A stretch of 64,000 nt of DNA from contig NZ_CP108055.1 of the NCBI RefSeq assembly GCF_036174265.1, positions 8,866,001 to 8,930,000 on the forward strand, written 5' to 3'. Every line of letters begins with the position of its first letter. Within the stretch, counting starts at the first letter, position 1. Shown piece by piece: positions 53,162 to 63,276 of the stretch. This DNA comes from Streptomyces sp. NBC_00285 (lineage in GTDB: Bacteria; Actinomycetota; Actinomycetes; Streptomycetales; Streptomycetaceae). A program made the translations under genes and the position numbers. The notes under the pieces were generated by a model. It was not told where the DNA came from and made no database searches. It saw nothing but the letters and a program-made list of their open reading frames with translations.

Positions 53162-53191
53162 GTACTGAGTACGTCGTCTGAGTACTTGTAC
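53162..53191. promoter_or_regulatory. Direct repeat CTGAGTAC upstream of small gene
   Basis: CTGAGTAC occurs at 53165-53172 and 53178-53185 (13-nt period) within a GTAC-rich segment, 46-66 nt before a small membrane-protein gene. Possible regulator site; unknown. Confidence 0.35.
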
Positions 53192-53230
53192 GGATGTGCG
53201 GGCCCCGGCGCGCTCGGCAGGCTGTCCCGC

Positions 53231-53389
53231 ATGACGACGCACCGCATAACCCCCCGTGCCGCCAAGCCCCTCGCCGACCCGAACCGGCCCGTGGAGCGCG
53301 CGGTGACCGCCACGCTGGTCCTCGGCGTGCTCGCTGGGCTCGGCTGGATCGCCGGGATGATCTACACGGTGGCGGGCTGGTCCCTCTGA
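53231..53389 (+). CDS. Small single-pass membrane protein
   Basis: 52 residues: a basic N-terminal part (MTTHRITPRAAKPLADP) and one hydrophobic helix (AVTATLVLGVLAGLGWIAGM). ATG 53231 is chosen because it matches the typical form of small Streptomyces membrane proteins; a longer start at 53186 is less likely. No family recognised. Confidence 0.6.
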   Translation: MTTHRITPRAAKPLADPNRPVERAVTATLVLGVLAGLGWIAGMIYTVAGWSL

Positions 53390-53396
53390 GACGGGC

Positions 53397-54575
53397 TCAC
53401 CGGCTCGCCGCCACACGGAAGGCGATCCCCGCCCGTCGCAGCCGCTCGATCAGCGCGTCCCCCATCGCCACGGCCGTCGTGACCTGACCGGAGGTCGGCG
53501 GCAGGTCGTCGAAGGCGAGCGACAGCGCAGACTCGGCGAACATCTTCGCCGTCTCGTCGTAGCCCGGGTCGCCGCCCGCGACCTCGGTGAACACCCGTCG
53601 ACCGCCGCCCTCGCCGACGAAACGCACGGAGAACCAGCTCTTCGCCCGCTTCTCGGGACCCGGCCCGTCACCCGGCTTGACCCGGTCGGACAACCAGCGC
53701 CGGGCGGGCGGCAGTTGGGCCGCCGCGAACAGCGCGCCCACGGCCGCGACCCCGCCCACCGCCATGGGCAGCCGCCGTACGGCCGCGTAGTGGCGGTAGC
53801 GGAAGTCGGGCCCGTAGCGTTCGAGGGCCTTCGCGGAGCGCCGGACGATCTGCGCGTCGATGGTCGGCAGCGGCAGCGCCCAGGCGCCGACCTCCTGGGC
53901 GTAACGCGGGGTTCCGGTCGGCGCGGTGGCCCGGCGGCCCACCAGGCGCGGCTCGTGCCGTCCGCGATCCCGGGCGGCGGCGATCATCTGCCGGCCGCGC
54001 GCGAACTGGTTCAGCGCCGAGGCGAAGGTTCCGCCCGAGAACGTGGCGTCCGCGGTCACGAAGCCGTCGACGGTCAGTGGCACGCCCTCAGGCAGCTGCC
54101 GGACCGTGAAATACGCCCCCAGGTCGTGCGGGACGGAGTCGAACCCGCACGCGTGCACCAGCCGTGCACCCGTCTCACGCGCGCGTGCGTCGTGCCGGAC
54201 GTACATCAGGTCCACGAACTCCGGCTCCCCGGAAAGGTCGAGGTAGTCCGTCCCGGCGTCCGCGCAGGCGGCGACGAGTTCCTCGCCGTACGTCAGATAG
54301 GGGCCCACGGTGGTGGCCACCACGCGCGCGTGCTCGGCGAGCGCGCGCAGGGAGTCCGGATCCGACACGTCGGCCCTGAGGACCTCCACGTTCGTGCCCT
54401 CCGGCAGCCGTTCGCGCAGTGCCCGGAGCTTGTCCTCGCTGCGGCCGGCGATCGCCCATCGCAGATCCTCCGGTCCGTGCGCGGCGAGGTACTCCGCGGT
54501 GAGGGTTCCGGCGAAACTCGTGGCCCCGAAGAGCACGATGTCGTAGGGACGCTCCGACTTTTTCATCCTGCTCAT
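53397..54575 (-). CDS. Saccharopine-dehydrogenase-like NAD(P)-binding reductase
   Basis: 392 residues with an N-terminal Rossmann fold (YDIVLFGATSFAGTLTAEYLA) of the saccharopine dehydrogenase NADP-binding family. It resembles mycobacterial trans-acting enoyl reductases, which act on long-chain lipids. ATG 54575 follows a good site (ccaggag). No membrane helices apart from a hydrophobic segment near residue 275. The substrate is unknown. Confidence 0.85.
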   Translation of the reverse strand: MSRMKKSERPYDIVLFGATSFAGTLTAEYLAAHGPEDLRWAIAGRSEDKLRALRERLPEGTNVEVLRADVSDPDSLRALAEHARVVATTVGPYLTYGEELVAACADAGTDYLDLSGEPEFVDLMYVRHDARARETGARLVHACGFDSVPHDLGAYFTVRQLPEGVPLTVDGFVTADATFSGGTFASALNQFARGRQMIAAARDRGRHEPRLVGRRATAPTGTPRYAQEVGAWALPLPTIDAQIVRRSAKALERYGPDFRYRHYAAVRRLPMAVGGVAAVGALFAAAQLPPARRWLSDRVKPGDGPGPEKRAKSWFSVRFVGEGGGRRVFTEVAGGDPGYDETAKMFAESALSLAFDDLPPTSGQVTTAVAMGDALIERLRRAGIAFRVAASR

Positions 54576-54929
54576 GACACTCCTGGATCCCGCCGCTCGC
54601 GCCGCTGTCGGTGGCCGAGGCTAGCGTGAGGAGTACGGAGCCCGACGACGAGGCCGGAGGTGCAGCGGTGGCCGTGCCCGGAATTCCCGGAGGAAGCGGG
54701 AGGAAGCGCCCGCGTTCACCCGCACGTCGGGGAAGACGGACGCCTTCTCGCCGCCTCGGTGACGGCCCCGCGCCAGGCTGGATCGATGTGCGGCTCCGTC
54801 GTGTGGCCCGATCGGCGGTGACCGGCCGATAATGGGCTAAGCGCTTGCTCGTTCGGGTCTTGTGCCCACGGGAACGGGTTCATAGCATCACTGGTGTTAC
54901 ATCAGTTGTGTCACGCCAATGGGGGCTGG
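54576..54929. other. Divergent promoter region before the beta-oxidation operon
   Basis: About 350 nt. It holds the palindrome AAGCGCTT (54839-54846) in the context TAAGCGCTTGCTCG, similar to TetR-type sites seen before actinobacterial acyl-CoA genes. A 73-codon frame (54611-54832) has no ribosome site or family and is not called. Confidence 0.4.
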
Positions 54930-56066
54930 ATGACAACGGCAACGACGCCCGGGCACGGCCCGCTCACCGGCGTACGCGTGGTCGAGCTGGCCGGCATCGG
55001 GCCGGGTCCGTTCGCAGGCATGCTCCTCGCCGACCTGGGAGCCGACGTCGTCCAGGTGTCCCGTCCCGGCGGCACCGCCCTCGCGATCGACCCCGGCCAC
55101 GACATCACCAACCGCAACAAGCGCTCGGTGGTCGTCGACCTCAAGGCCCCCGACGGCCCCGCGCGCGTGCTCGACCTGGCCGCCCGCGCCGACATCCTGA
55201 TCGAGGGCAACCGCCCCGGTGTCGCCGAGCGCCTCGGGATCGGTCCCGAGGAGTGCCACGCGCGCAACCCCGCCCTCGTCTACGGCCGGATGACCGGCTG
55301 GGGCCAGGACGGGCCGCTGGCCCGGCGCGCCGGGCACGACATCGCGTACATCGCCGTCACCGGCGCCCTCGGCCTGATCGGCGAACCGGGCCGCCCTCCC
55401 ACCGTCCCCGCCAACCTCCTCGGCGACTACGCGGGCGGCTCCCTCTACCTCGTCGTCGGAGTCCTGGCCGCCCTGCACCACGCGCGCGCGACGGGCACCG
55501 GCCAGGTCGTCGACGCCGCCATCGTCGACGGCACCTCCCATCTCACCGCGATGCTCCACGGCATGACCGCCGCAGGCGGCTGGCAGGACCGGCGCGGCGC
55601 CAACCTCCTCGACGGCGGCTGCCCGTACTACGGCACCTACGAGACCGCCGACGGCACGTACATGGCGGTGGGCGCGCTGGAACCGCAGTTCTACGACCGG
55701 TTCCTGGACCTGCTCGGCCTGCCGGACTTCTCCGACGCCCGCAAGGACTGGACCCGCTGGGGCGAGCTGCGCGAGGCGGTCACGGCCCGTTTCAGGTCCC
55801 GCACCCGCGACGAGTGGACGGCCGTCTTCGACGGCACCGACGCGTGCGTGGCGCCCGTCCTGTCGCTGCGCGAGGCCCCGGCCCACCCGCACCTCGCCGC
55901 CCGTGGCACCTTCACCGACCACGCCGGCATCACCCAGCCCGCGCCCGCGCCCCGCTTCTCCGCGACCCCCACGGCCGTACGCACCGGGCCCGCCCGGCCC
56001 GGCGCCGACACCGTCGGCGTGGCACGTGACTGGGACGTACCCGATCTCCTGAAAGGCCCCGAATGA
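54930..56066 (+). CDS. CoA-transferase family III (CaiB/BaiF) / acyl-CoA racemase-like
   Basis: 378 residues. Family III motifs: VVELAGIGPGPFAGMLLADLGADV at the start, the NKRSVVVDLK loop and GTGQVVDAAIVDG with the active-site Asp. Such enzymes move CoA between acids or racemise 2-methylacyl-CoA. As first gene of an operon with acyl-CoA dehydrogenase, thiolase and FadJ-type enzyme, it may activate a branched or aromatic-type acid for beta-oxidation or racemise it. ATG 54930 follows ggggg. Confidence 0.9.
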   Translation: MTTATTPGHGPLTGVRVVELAGIGPGPFAGMLLADLGADVVQVSRPGGTALAIDPGHDITNRNKRSVVVDLKAPDGPARVLDLAARADILIEGNRPGVAERLGIGPEECHARNPALVYGRMTGWGQDGPLARRAGHDIAYIAVTGALGLIGEPGRPPTVPANLLGDYAGGSLYLVVGVLAALHHARATGTGQVVDAAIVDGTSHLTAMLHGMTAAGGWQDRRGANLLDGGCPYYGTYETADGTYMAVGALEPQFYDRFLDLLGLPDFSDARKDWTRWGELREAVTARFRSRTRDEWTAVFDGTDACVAPVLSLREAPAHPHLAARGTFTDHAGITQPAPAPRFSATPTAVRTGPARPGADTVGVARDWDVPDLLKGPE

Positions 56067-57205
56067 AAAGGCGGATCTTCGCGCCCGAGCACGACGCCTT
56101 CCGCGAGACCGTGCGCGCCTTCCTGGCCAGGGAGGTCCTGCCGTACTACGAGCAGTGGGAGAAGGACGGCATCGTCTCCCGCGAGGCCTGGCGGGCGGCC
56201 GGCAAGCAGGGCCTGCTCGGGCTCGCCGTGCCCGAGGAGTTCGGAGGCGGCGGCACCACCGACTTCCGCTACGCCACCGTCCTGGCAGAGGAGTTCACGC
56301 GCGCGGGCACTCCCGGCCTGGCCCTCGGACTGCACAACGACGTCATCGGCCCCTACCTCACCACGCTGGCCACCGAGGAGCAGAAGCGCCGCTGGCTGCC
56401 CGGCTTCTGCGACGGCTCCCTCGTCACCGCCATCGCCATGACCGAGCCCGGCGCCGGCTCCGACCTCCAGGGCATCCGCACCCACGCCGAGGACCGGGGC
56501 GACCACTGGCTGCTGAACGGCTCCAAGACGTTCATCTCCAACGGGATCCTGGCCGACCTGGTGATCGTGGTCGCGAGGACGACCCCGGAGGGCGGCGCCC
56601 GCGGACTGTCGCTGCTGGCCGTCGAGCGCGGCACGGAGGGCTTCGAACGCGGCCGCAACCTCGACAAGATCGGCCAGAAGGCCCAGGACACGGCCGAGTT
56701 GTTCTTCCACGACGCGCGCGTGCCCAAGGCGAACCTCCTCGGGGAACGCGACGGCGCCTTCGGGCACCTGATGACCAACCTCGCCCAGGAACGCCTGAGC
56801 ATCGCCGTCTCCGCGATCGCCGCGGCCGAACACCTCCTGGAGATCACCACCGCGTACGTCAAGGAGCGCGAGGCCTTCGGCCGCCCGCTCGCCACCAAGC
56901 AGCACATCCGGTTCGAGATCGCCGAGATGGCCACCGAGTGCGCCGTCACGCGGACGTTCCTCGACCGTTGTATCGAGGACCACTCGGACGGTGAGCTGGA
57001 CGCCGTCCACGCGTCGATGGCCAAGTGGTGGGCGACCGAACTCCAAAAGCGCGTCGCCGACCGCTGCCTCCAACTGCACGGCGGCTACGGCTACATGAGC
57101 GAGTACCCCGTCGCCCGCGCCTTCACCGACGGCCGCATCCAGACCATCTACGGGGGGACGACCGAGATCATGAAGGAGATCATCGGCCGTTCCCTCCTGA
57201 GCTGA
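56063..57205 (+). CDS. Acyl-CoA dehydrogenase
   Basis: 380-residue FAD enzyme with the family signatures AMTEPGAGSDLQGIRT, the FISNG segment and QLHGGYGYMSEYPVARAFTDGRI near the C terminus, where the catalytic Glu is expected after YGGTTEI. It makes the 2,3-double bond of acyl-CoA. Start overlaps the previous stop by 4 nt (ATGA). Confidence 0.95.
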   Translation: MKRRIFAPEHDAFRETVRAFLAREVLPYYEQWEKDGIVSREAWRAAGKQGLLGLAVPEEFGGGGTTDFRYATVLAEEFTRAGTPGLALGLHNDVIGPYLTTLATEEQKRRWLPGFCDGSLVTAIAMTEPGAGSDLQGIRTHAEDRGDHWLLNGSKTFISNGILADLVIVVARTTPEGGARGLSLLAVERGTEGFERGRNLDKIGQKAQDTAELFFHDARVPKANLLGERDGAFGHLMTNLAQERLSIAVSAIAAAEHLLEITTAYVKEREAFGRPLATKQHIRFEIAEMATECAVTRTFLDRCIEDHSDGELDAVHASMAKWWATELQKRVADRCLQLHGGYGYMSEYPVARAFTDGRIQTIYGGTTEIMKEIIGRSLLS

Positions 57206-57226
57206 CCCTCCCCGAAAGGCCTCCCC

Positions 57227-58441
57227 GTGAGCACCGAAGCGTACGTGTACGACGCGATCCGCACCCCGCGCGGCCGCGGCAAGGCGAACGGCGCCCTGCA
57301 CGGCACCAAGCCCATCGACCTGGTCGTGGGACTCATCCACGAGATCCGCGCCCGCTTCCCGGACCTGGACCCGGCCGCGGTCGACGACATCGTGCTCGGC
57401 GTCGTCAGCCCCGTCGGCGACCAGGGTTCCGACATCGCCCGCACCGCGGCCATCGCCGCCGGACTGCCCGACACCGTCGCCGGCGTCCAGGAGAACCGCT
57501 TCTGTGCGTCCGGCCTGGAAGCGGTCAACCTGGCCGCCGCCAAGGTGCGTTCGGGCTGGGAGGACCTGGTCCTCGCGGGCGGCGTCGAGTCGATGTCCCG
57601 GGTGCCGATGGCCTCCGACGGCGGCGCCTGGTTCAACGACCCGATGACCAACCTGGCCGTCAACTTCGTGCCGCAGGGCATCGGCGCCGACCTGATCGCC
57701 ACGATCGGGGGATTCTCCCGCCGGGACGTCGACGAGTACGCGGCCCTCTCGCAGGAGCGCGCGGCCACGGCCTGGAAGGAGGGCCGCTTCGACCGCTCCG
57801 TCGTCCCGGTGCGGGACCGTGCAGGCCTGGTCGTTCTCGACCACGACGAGCACCTGCGCCCGGGCACCACCGCCGACTCCCTCGGCAGGCTCAAGCCGTC
57901 CTTCGCGGACATCGGAGACCTCGGCGGCTTCGACGCCGTGGCCCTGCAGAAGTACCACTGGGTCGAGAAGATCGACCACGTCCACCACGCGGGCAACTCC
58001 TCCGGCATCGTGGACGGCGCCTCACTGGTCGCGATCGGCTCCCGGGAGATCGGCGAGCGCTACGGCCTCACCCCGCGCGCGCGGATCGTCTCCGCGGCCG
58101 TCTCCGGTTCCGAGCCCACCATCATGCTCACCGGCCCCGCCCCCGCCACCCGCAAGGCCCTCGCCAAGGCCGGGCTGACCATCGACGACATCGACCTCGT
58201 CGAGATCAACGAGGCCTTCGCGGCCGTCGTCCTGCGCTTCGTGCAGGACATGGGACTGTCGCTGGACAAGGTCAACGTCAACGGCGGCGCGATCGCGCTC
58301 GGCCACCCGCTCGGCGCCACCGGCGCCATGATCCTGGGCAGCCTCATCGACGAACTGGAGCGCCAGGACAAGCAGTACGGCCTCGCGACGCTCTGTGTGG
58401 GCGGCGGCATGGGAATCGCCACCATCGTCGAGCGCATCTGA
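57227..58441 (+). CDS. Acetyl-CoA acyltransferase (thiolase)
   Basis: 404 residues. The active-site Cys is in [11 protein letters not shown] (about residue 92), NEAFAAV, the His in [10 protein letters not shown] (about 360) and the second Cys in LCVGGGMG (about 392). It performs the final thiolytic step. GTG 57227, 21 nt after the dehydrogenase. Confidence 0.95.
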   Translation: MSTEAYVYDAIRTPRGRGKANGALHGTKPIDLVVGLIHEIRARFPDLDPAAVDDIVLGVVSPVGDQGSDIARTAAIAAGLPDTVAGVQENRFCASGLEAVNLAAAKVRSGWEDLVLAGGVESMSRVPMASDGGAWFNDPMTNLAVNFVPQGIGADLIATIGGFSRRDVDEYAALSQERAATAWKEGRFDRSVVPVRDRAGLVVLDHDEHLRPGTTADSLGRLKPSFADIGDLGGFDAVALQKYHWVEKIDHVHHAGNSSGIVDGASLVAIGSREIGERYGLTPRARIVSAAVSGSEPTIMLTGPAPATRKALAKAGLTIDDIDLVEINEAFAAVVLRFVQDMGLSLDKVNVNGGAIALGHPLGATGAMILGSLIDELERQDKQYGLATLCVGGGMGIATIVERI

Positions 58442-58483
58442 CCCCCTCCCACGGATACGACGGATCACACGGAGCACTTCCAC

Positions 58484-60676
58484 ATGAGCACTCAGTCCAC
58501 GACCATCCGCTGGGAACAGGACCGCACCGGCGTCGTCACCCTCGTCATCGACGACCCGAACCAGTCCGCGAACACCATGAACCAGGCGTTCCGCGACTCC
58601 CTCGCAGTGATCACCGACCGCCTGGAGGCCGAGAAGGACACCGTTCGCGGTGTCATCATCACCTCCGCCAAGAAGACCTTCTTCGCCGGCGGCGACCTGC
58701 GCGACCTCATCCGGGTCACCCCCGCGACCGCGCAGGACCTCTTCGACGGCGGCCTCGCGATCAAGCGCAACCTGCGCCGCATCGAGACCCTGGGCAAACC
58801 GGTCGTCGCCGCGATCAACGGCGCGGCCCTGGGCGGCGGCTACGAGATCGCCCTGGCCTGCCACCACCGCATCGCCCTCGACGCGCCCGGCTCCAAGATC
58901 GGCTGCCCCGAGGTCACCCTCGGCCTGCTGCCGGGCGGCGGCGGCGTGGTTCGCACCGTCCGTCTGCTGGGCATCGCGGACGCCCTCCTGAAGGTGCTGC
59001 TGCAGGGCACGCAGTACGCGCCGCAGCGCGCCCTGCAGAACGGCCTGGTCGACGACGTGGCCGGCACGCAGGACGAACTCCTCGCCAAGGCCCGCGCGTT
59101 CATCGACGCCAACCCCGAATCCCAGCAGCCCTGGGACAAGCCGGGCTACCGCATCCCCGGCGGCACCCCCGCCAACCCGAAGTTCGCGGCGAACCTCCCC
59201 GCCTTCCCATCGAGCCTCCGCAAGCAGACCAACGGCGCCCCCTACCCGGCCCCGCGCAGCATCCTGGCGGCCGCGGTGGAGGGCGCCCAGGTCGACTTCG
59301 AGACCGCACAGGTCATCGAGGCGCGCTACTTCGTGGAGCTGGCGGCCGGCCAGACGTCGAAGAACATGATCCAGGCGTTCTTCTTCGACCTCCAGGCGGT
59401 GAACTCCGGCGCGAACCGTCCCCAGGGCGTCGAGCCCCGCCAGGTCCACAAGGTGGCCGTGCTCGGCGCGGGGATGATGGGCGCCGGCATCGCCTACTCG
59501 TGCGCCCGCGCGGGCATCGACGTCGTCCTCAAGGACGTGTCGCCACAGGCGGCGGCCAAGGGCAAGGCCTACTCCGAGAAGCTCTGCGCAAAGGCGGTCT
59601 CCCGAGGCCGTACGACACAGGAGAAGGCTGACGCGCTCCTGGCCCGCATCACGCCGACCGCGGATCCCCAGGACCTGGCCGGCTGCGACGCCGTCATCGA
59701 GGCGGTGTTCGAGGACACGGCGCTGAAGCACAAGGTGTTCCAGGAGATCCAGCACATCGTGGAGCCGGACGCGCTGCTGTGCTCGAACACCTCGACGCTG
59801 CCGATCACGGCGTTGGCCGAGGGCGTGGAGCGGCAGGTCGACTTCGTCGGCCTGCACTTCTTCTCACCGGTCGACAAGATGCCCCTCGTCGAGATCATCA
59901 AGGGCGAGCGCACGGGTCAGGAGGCGCTGGCGAGGGCCTTCGACCTGGTGCGGCAGATCAAGAAGACCCCGATCGTCGTCAACGACTCGCGCGGCTTCTT
60001 CACCTCCCGCGTCATCGGGCACTTCCTCAACGAGGGCGTCGCGATGGTCGGCGAGGGCATCGAGCCCGCGTCGGTCGAACAGGCGGCGGCACAGGCGGGT
60101 TATCCGGCGAAGGTCCTGTCGTTGATGGACGAGCTGACGCTCACGCTTCCGCGCAAGATCCGCAAGGAGACCCGGCAGGCGGTGGAGGAGTCGGGCGGCA
60201 CGTGGACGCCCCACCCCGCCGAGGCGGTCATCGACCGCATGGTCGACGAGTTCGGCCGCACCGGCCGCAGCGGGGGCGGCGGCTTCTACGACTACGGCGA
60301 CGACGGCAGGCGCACGTCCCTGTGGCCGGGTCTGCGCGAACACTTCACCCGCCCGGCCTCCGAGATCCCCGCCGAGACCGTGCCTTTCAGGGACATGCAG
60401 GAACGCATGCTCTTCTCCGAGGCCCTGGACACGGTGAAGCTCCTGGAGGAAGGCGTCCTGACCTCGGTCGCCGACGCCAACATCGGCTCCATCTTCGGCA
60501 TCGGCTTCCCGGGCTGGACGGGCGGCGTCCTCCAGTACGTCAACGGCTACGAGGGCGGCCTGCCGGGCTTCGTGGCCCGCGCCCGCGAACTGGCGGAGCG
60601 GTACGGCGAGCGCTTCACACCGCCCGCGCTGCTGGTGGAGAAGGCGGCAAAGGGGGAGCGGTTCGGCGACGTGTGA
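58484..60676 (+). CDS. FadJ-type enoyl-CoA hydratase/3-hydroxyacyl-CoA dehydrogenase
   Basis: 730-residue multifunctional enzyme. The N-terminal crotonase domain (about 1-300) has oxyanion and active-site segments AAINGAALGGGYE and GCPEVTLGLLPGGGG. The central NAD-binding domain (about 325-500) has VLGAGMMGAGIAY. The C-terminal hydroxyacyl-CoA dehydrogenase domains have HFFSPVDKMPLVEI and FGIGFPGWTGG. It carries out the hydration and second oxidation steps. Closest to FadB/FadJ alpha subunits acting with the thiolase just upstream. Confidence 0.95.
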   Translation: MSTQSTTIRWEQDRTGVVTLVIDDPNQSANTMNQAFRDSLAVITDRLEAEKDTVRGVIITSAKKTFFAGGDLRDLIRVTPATAQDLFDGGLAIKRNLRRIETLGKPVVAAINGAALGGGYEIALACHHRIALDAPGSKIGCPEVTLGLLPGGGGVVRTVRLLGIADALLKVLLQGTQYAPQRALQNGLVDDVAGTQDELLAKARAFIDANPESQQPWDKPGYRIPGGTPANPKFAANLPAFPSSLRKQTNGAPYPAPRSILAAAVEGAQVDFETAQVIEARYFVELAAGQTSKNMIQAFFFDLQAVNSGANRPQGVEPRQVHKVAVLGAGMMGAGIAYSCARAGIDVVLKDVSPQAAAKGKAYSEKLCAKAVSRGRTTQEKADALLARITPTADPQDLAGCDAVIEAVFEDTALKHKVFQEIQHIVEPDALLCSNTSTLPITALAEGVERQVDFVGLHFFSPVDKMPLVEIIKGERTGQEALARAFDLVRQIKKTPIVVNDSRGFFTSRVIGHFLNEGVAMVGEGIEPASVEQAAAQAGYPAKVLSLMDELTLTLPRKIRKETRQAVEESGGTWTPHPAEAVIDRMVDEFGRTGRSGGGGFYDYGDDGRRTSLWPGLREHFTRPASEIPAETVPFRDMQERMLFSEALDTVKLLEEGVLTSVADANIGSIFGIGFPGWTGGVLQYVNGYEGGLPGFVARARELAERYGERFTPPALLVEKAAKGERFGDV

Positions 60677-60767
60677 CGAGGCTCCTCGAAACGCCGCGCG
60701 GCCGACGGGGGTATGGGCGCGCGGCACGCGGGGTCGAAGGGGCAGCGCCCTGAGGATGGGACGGGCA

Positions 60768-60804
60768 GGGCCGGCGGGGGCGGGAGAACCCTCCCCGCCG
60801 GCCC
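60768..60804. terminator. Bidirectional hairpin terminator
   Basis: Perfect 12-bp repeat GGGCCGGCGGGG/CCCCGCCGGCCC (arms 60768-60779 and 60793-60804) between the end of the beta-oxidation operon and the convergent MerR gene. Confidence 0.85.
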
Positions 60805-60831
60805 ATACCGCTGCGCGGCACGTCGTCCCCC

Positions 60832-61584
60832 TCAGGAGGCTCCGCCTACCTCTGACGCCCACCCCCGCAGCTCCTCCTTCAGGGATCGCTGGAAGGCCGT
60901 CAACAGGGCCTGTACGACCACGGGTTCCATGTGCGCGGACAGCGACTTCACGTCCTGGGCGTCGCGTTGGGCCACCTCGCCCCGGAACAGCTGCGACAAC
61001 TCGTGCGCGGCGGCCCGGGAGTGCTCGATGAGCACCTTCCGCGAAGCCAGGATCGCCTCCTGCGACAGCGGGACGTCGAGCAGCCCGACACCCAGGCGGA
61101 GCAGCCCCAGATCGACCCGGTAGGCGTCGCCGTCCCGCCGTACCACGTCCATCGCGGTGAGCCGCTCCACGTCGTCGTCGCTCAGCGCCCGCCCCGCCCG
61201 CCGCCGCAGTTCCTCCGGGGTCACCCGCTCCACGACGTCGGGGGCCCACGAGGCCACCACGGCCCGGTGGATCGCCAGGTCGTGGGCGCTCAGATCGGCC
61301 GGCAACTGCTGCATGTACCGCTCGATCGCCGCCAGCGTCATGCCCTGCTGCTGGAGCTCCTCGATCAGTGCCAGACGTGCGAGGTGCTCACGGCCGTAGT
61401 GCCCTACCCGGCGGGGACCGATCACCGGCGGCGGCAGCAGCCCTCGCGTGCCGTAGAAGCGCACGGTACGGACCGTGACGCCCGCCCGCGCGGCCAGCTC
61501 GTCGACGGTGAACGTGGGTCCCCCGGCATCGGCCTCGGCGTCGTGATCGGCATCGCGGCCATCGGGAGAGGCGTCGGTCGTCAT
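60832..61584 (-). CDS. MerR-family regulator
   Basis: 250 residues. After an acidic 25-residue lead comes a MerR winged HTH ([29 protein letters not shown]) and its second wing ([24 protein letters not shown]). The long C-terminal helical region (about 130 residues) lacks metal-binding Cys. ATG 61584; divergent from the permease (187 nt apart) and convergent with the beta-oxidation operon. It may control the permease; the ligand is unknown. Confidence 0.9.
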   Translation of the reverse strand: MTTDASPDGRDADHDAEADAGGPTFTVDELAARAGVTVRTVRFYGTRGLLPPPVIGPRRVGHYGREHLARLALIEELQQQGMTLAAIERYMQQLPADLSAHDLAIHRAVVASWAPDVVERVTPEELRRRAGRALSDDDVERLTAMDVVRRDGDAYRVDLGLLRLGVGLLDVPLSQEAILASRKVLIEHSRAAAHELSQLFRGEVAQRDAQDVKSLSAHMEPVVVQALLTAFQRSLKEELRGWASEVGGAS

Positions 61585-61770
61585 GTGCAGCAGTATCGCT
61601 GTCTCACCAACGCTGTGAAACCCGCCCACTGTGACGGCCGCCACCGTGTGGGGAGTGACGTGCGGGGCAGGCGAGCCCTCGGCCTGTGCCCTCCGCCAGG
61701 AGGTACGGGCCGCCGCACGTCCGGACACCCGAGCGAGACCCCCCGGGGCGCACCAGAGAGTGGATCATCC

Positions 61771-63237
61771 GTGAGCAAGGACGCCGTCTCATCGGTACAG
61801 ACCGCCTCCCGCACCGACGTGGCCCAGGTGCCCGCGGACGCGGGCGACGCCGGCTACAGCAAGGACCTCAAGCCCCGCCACGTCAACATGATCGCCATCG
61901 GCGGGGCCATCGGCACCGGCCTCTTCCTGGGCGCCGGCGGACGCCTGCACACCGCCGGTCCGGCGCTCGCGCTCGCCTACCTGGTCTGCGGGATCTTCGC
62001 CTTCTTCGTGGTGCGGGCCCTCGGTGAGCTGGTCCTCTACCGCCCCTCCTCGGGCTCCTTCGTGTCGTACGCGCGCGAGTTCCTCGGGGAGAAGGGCGCC
62101 TACGTCGCCGGCTGGATGTACTTCCTGAACTGGTCGACGACCGGTATCGCCGACATCACCGCGATCGCGCTCTACACGCACTACTGGAGTCTGTTCACGG
62201 ACATCCCCCAGTGGACGCTGGCCCTGGTCGCGCTGGCCGTCGTCCTCGCCGTGAACCTGATCTCGGTGAAGATCTTCGGCGAGATGGAGTTCTGGTTCGC
62301 GATCATCAAGGTCGCCACACTCGTCGGCTTCATGCTGATCGGCATCTTCCTGCTGGCCACACAGCACGAAGTGGGCGGGGGCACACCCGGCCCCAGCGTG
62401 ATCACCGACAACGGTGGCGTCCTGCCGCACGGCGCGATGCCCGTGGTCCTCGTCATGCAGGGCGTGATCTTCGCGTACGCCGCACTGGAGCTCGTCGGTG
62501 TCGCGGCGGGCGAGACCGCGGAACCGGAAAAGGTCGTCCCGCGCGCGGTGAACTCGATCATGTGGCGCGTGGCCCTGTTCTACGTCGGGTCGGTCGTCCT
62601 GCTGGCCCTGCTGCTCCCCGGCTCGGCCTACTCGGCCGACGAGAGCCCCTTCGTCACCGTCCTGTCGAAGATCGGCATCCCTGCGGCGGGCGACGTGATG
62701 AACCTGGTGGTCCTGACGGCGGCGATGTCGTCCCTGAACTCGGGTCTCTACTCCACCGGCCGCATCCTGCGCTCCATGGCGACCGCCGGCTCGGCACCGA
62801 GGTTCACCGCGCGCATGAACCGCAGTCAGGTTCCCTACGGCGGCATCCTGCTGACCTGCGCGGTCTGCGTCCTGGGTGTCGGTCTGAACTACCTCATGCC
62901 GAGCCAGGCCTTCGAGATCGTGCTGAACATCGCCTCCCTCGGGGTCATCAGCACCTGGGTGATCATCATGGTCTGCCACCTGGTCTTCGTCCGCCGCGCC
63001 CGAGAGGGCCTGGTGGCCCGCCCCTCCTTCCGCCTGCCCTTCAGCCCGGCCACGGAGATCACCACGATCGTCTTCCTCCTGGCCTGCCTCGGCATGATGT
63101 GGAACGACGCGGAGGTCGGCCGCAGGACCCTGCTCCTGATCCCGGTGATCGCGGCGCTTCTGGTCGCGGGCTGGTTCGCCGTCCGCCACAGGGTCCAGAG
63201 CACGACGGACCGCGGCCCGACCGGCCGGACGCACTGA
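61771..63237 (+). CDS. Amino-acid permease (AnsP/GabP-like APC family)
   Basis: 488 residues with about twelve membrane helices. The N-terminal motif [26 protein letters not shown] is typical of the L-asparagine/GABA/aromatic amino-acid permease subgroup of the APC superfamily. GTG 61771 is chosen from the hydrophilic N terminus and agag site; the frame upstream overlaps the MerR gene. L-asparagine is the best guess as substrate. Confidence 0.93.
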   Translation: MSKDAVSSVQTASRTDVAQVPADAGDAGYSKDLKPRHVNMIAIGGAIGTGLFLGAGGRLHTAGPALALAYLVCGIFAFFVVRALGELVLYRPSSGSFVSYAREFLGEKGAYVAGWMYFLNWSTTGIADITAIALYTHYWSLFTDIPQWTLALVALAVVLAVNLISVKIFGEMEFWFAIIKVATLVGFMLIGIFLLATQHEVGGGTPGPSVITDNGGVLPHGAMPVVLVMQGVIFAYAALELVGVAAGETAEPEKVVPRAVNSIMWRVALFYVGSVVLLALLLPGSAYSADESPFVTVLSKIGIPAAGDVMNLVVLTAAMSSLNSGLYSTGRILRSMATAGSAPRFTARMNRSQVPYGGILLTCAVCVLGVGLNYLMPSQAFEIVLNIASLGVISTWVIIMVCHLVFVRRAREGLVARPSFRLPFSPATEITTIVFLLACLGMMWNDAEVGRRTLLLIPVIAALLVAGWFAVRHRVQSTTDRGPTGRTH

Positions 63238-63276
63238 GCTGGAGCTGTTGTCAGTGGTGGCGTCTACGGTGGCGTC

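Noticed and set aside
54611..54832. 73-codon plus-strand frame in the region before the CoA-transferase
   Set aside because: Arg/Gly/Pro-rich with no ribosome site, and no recognisable fold.
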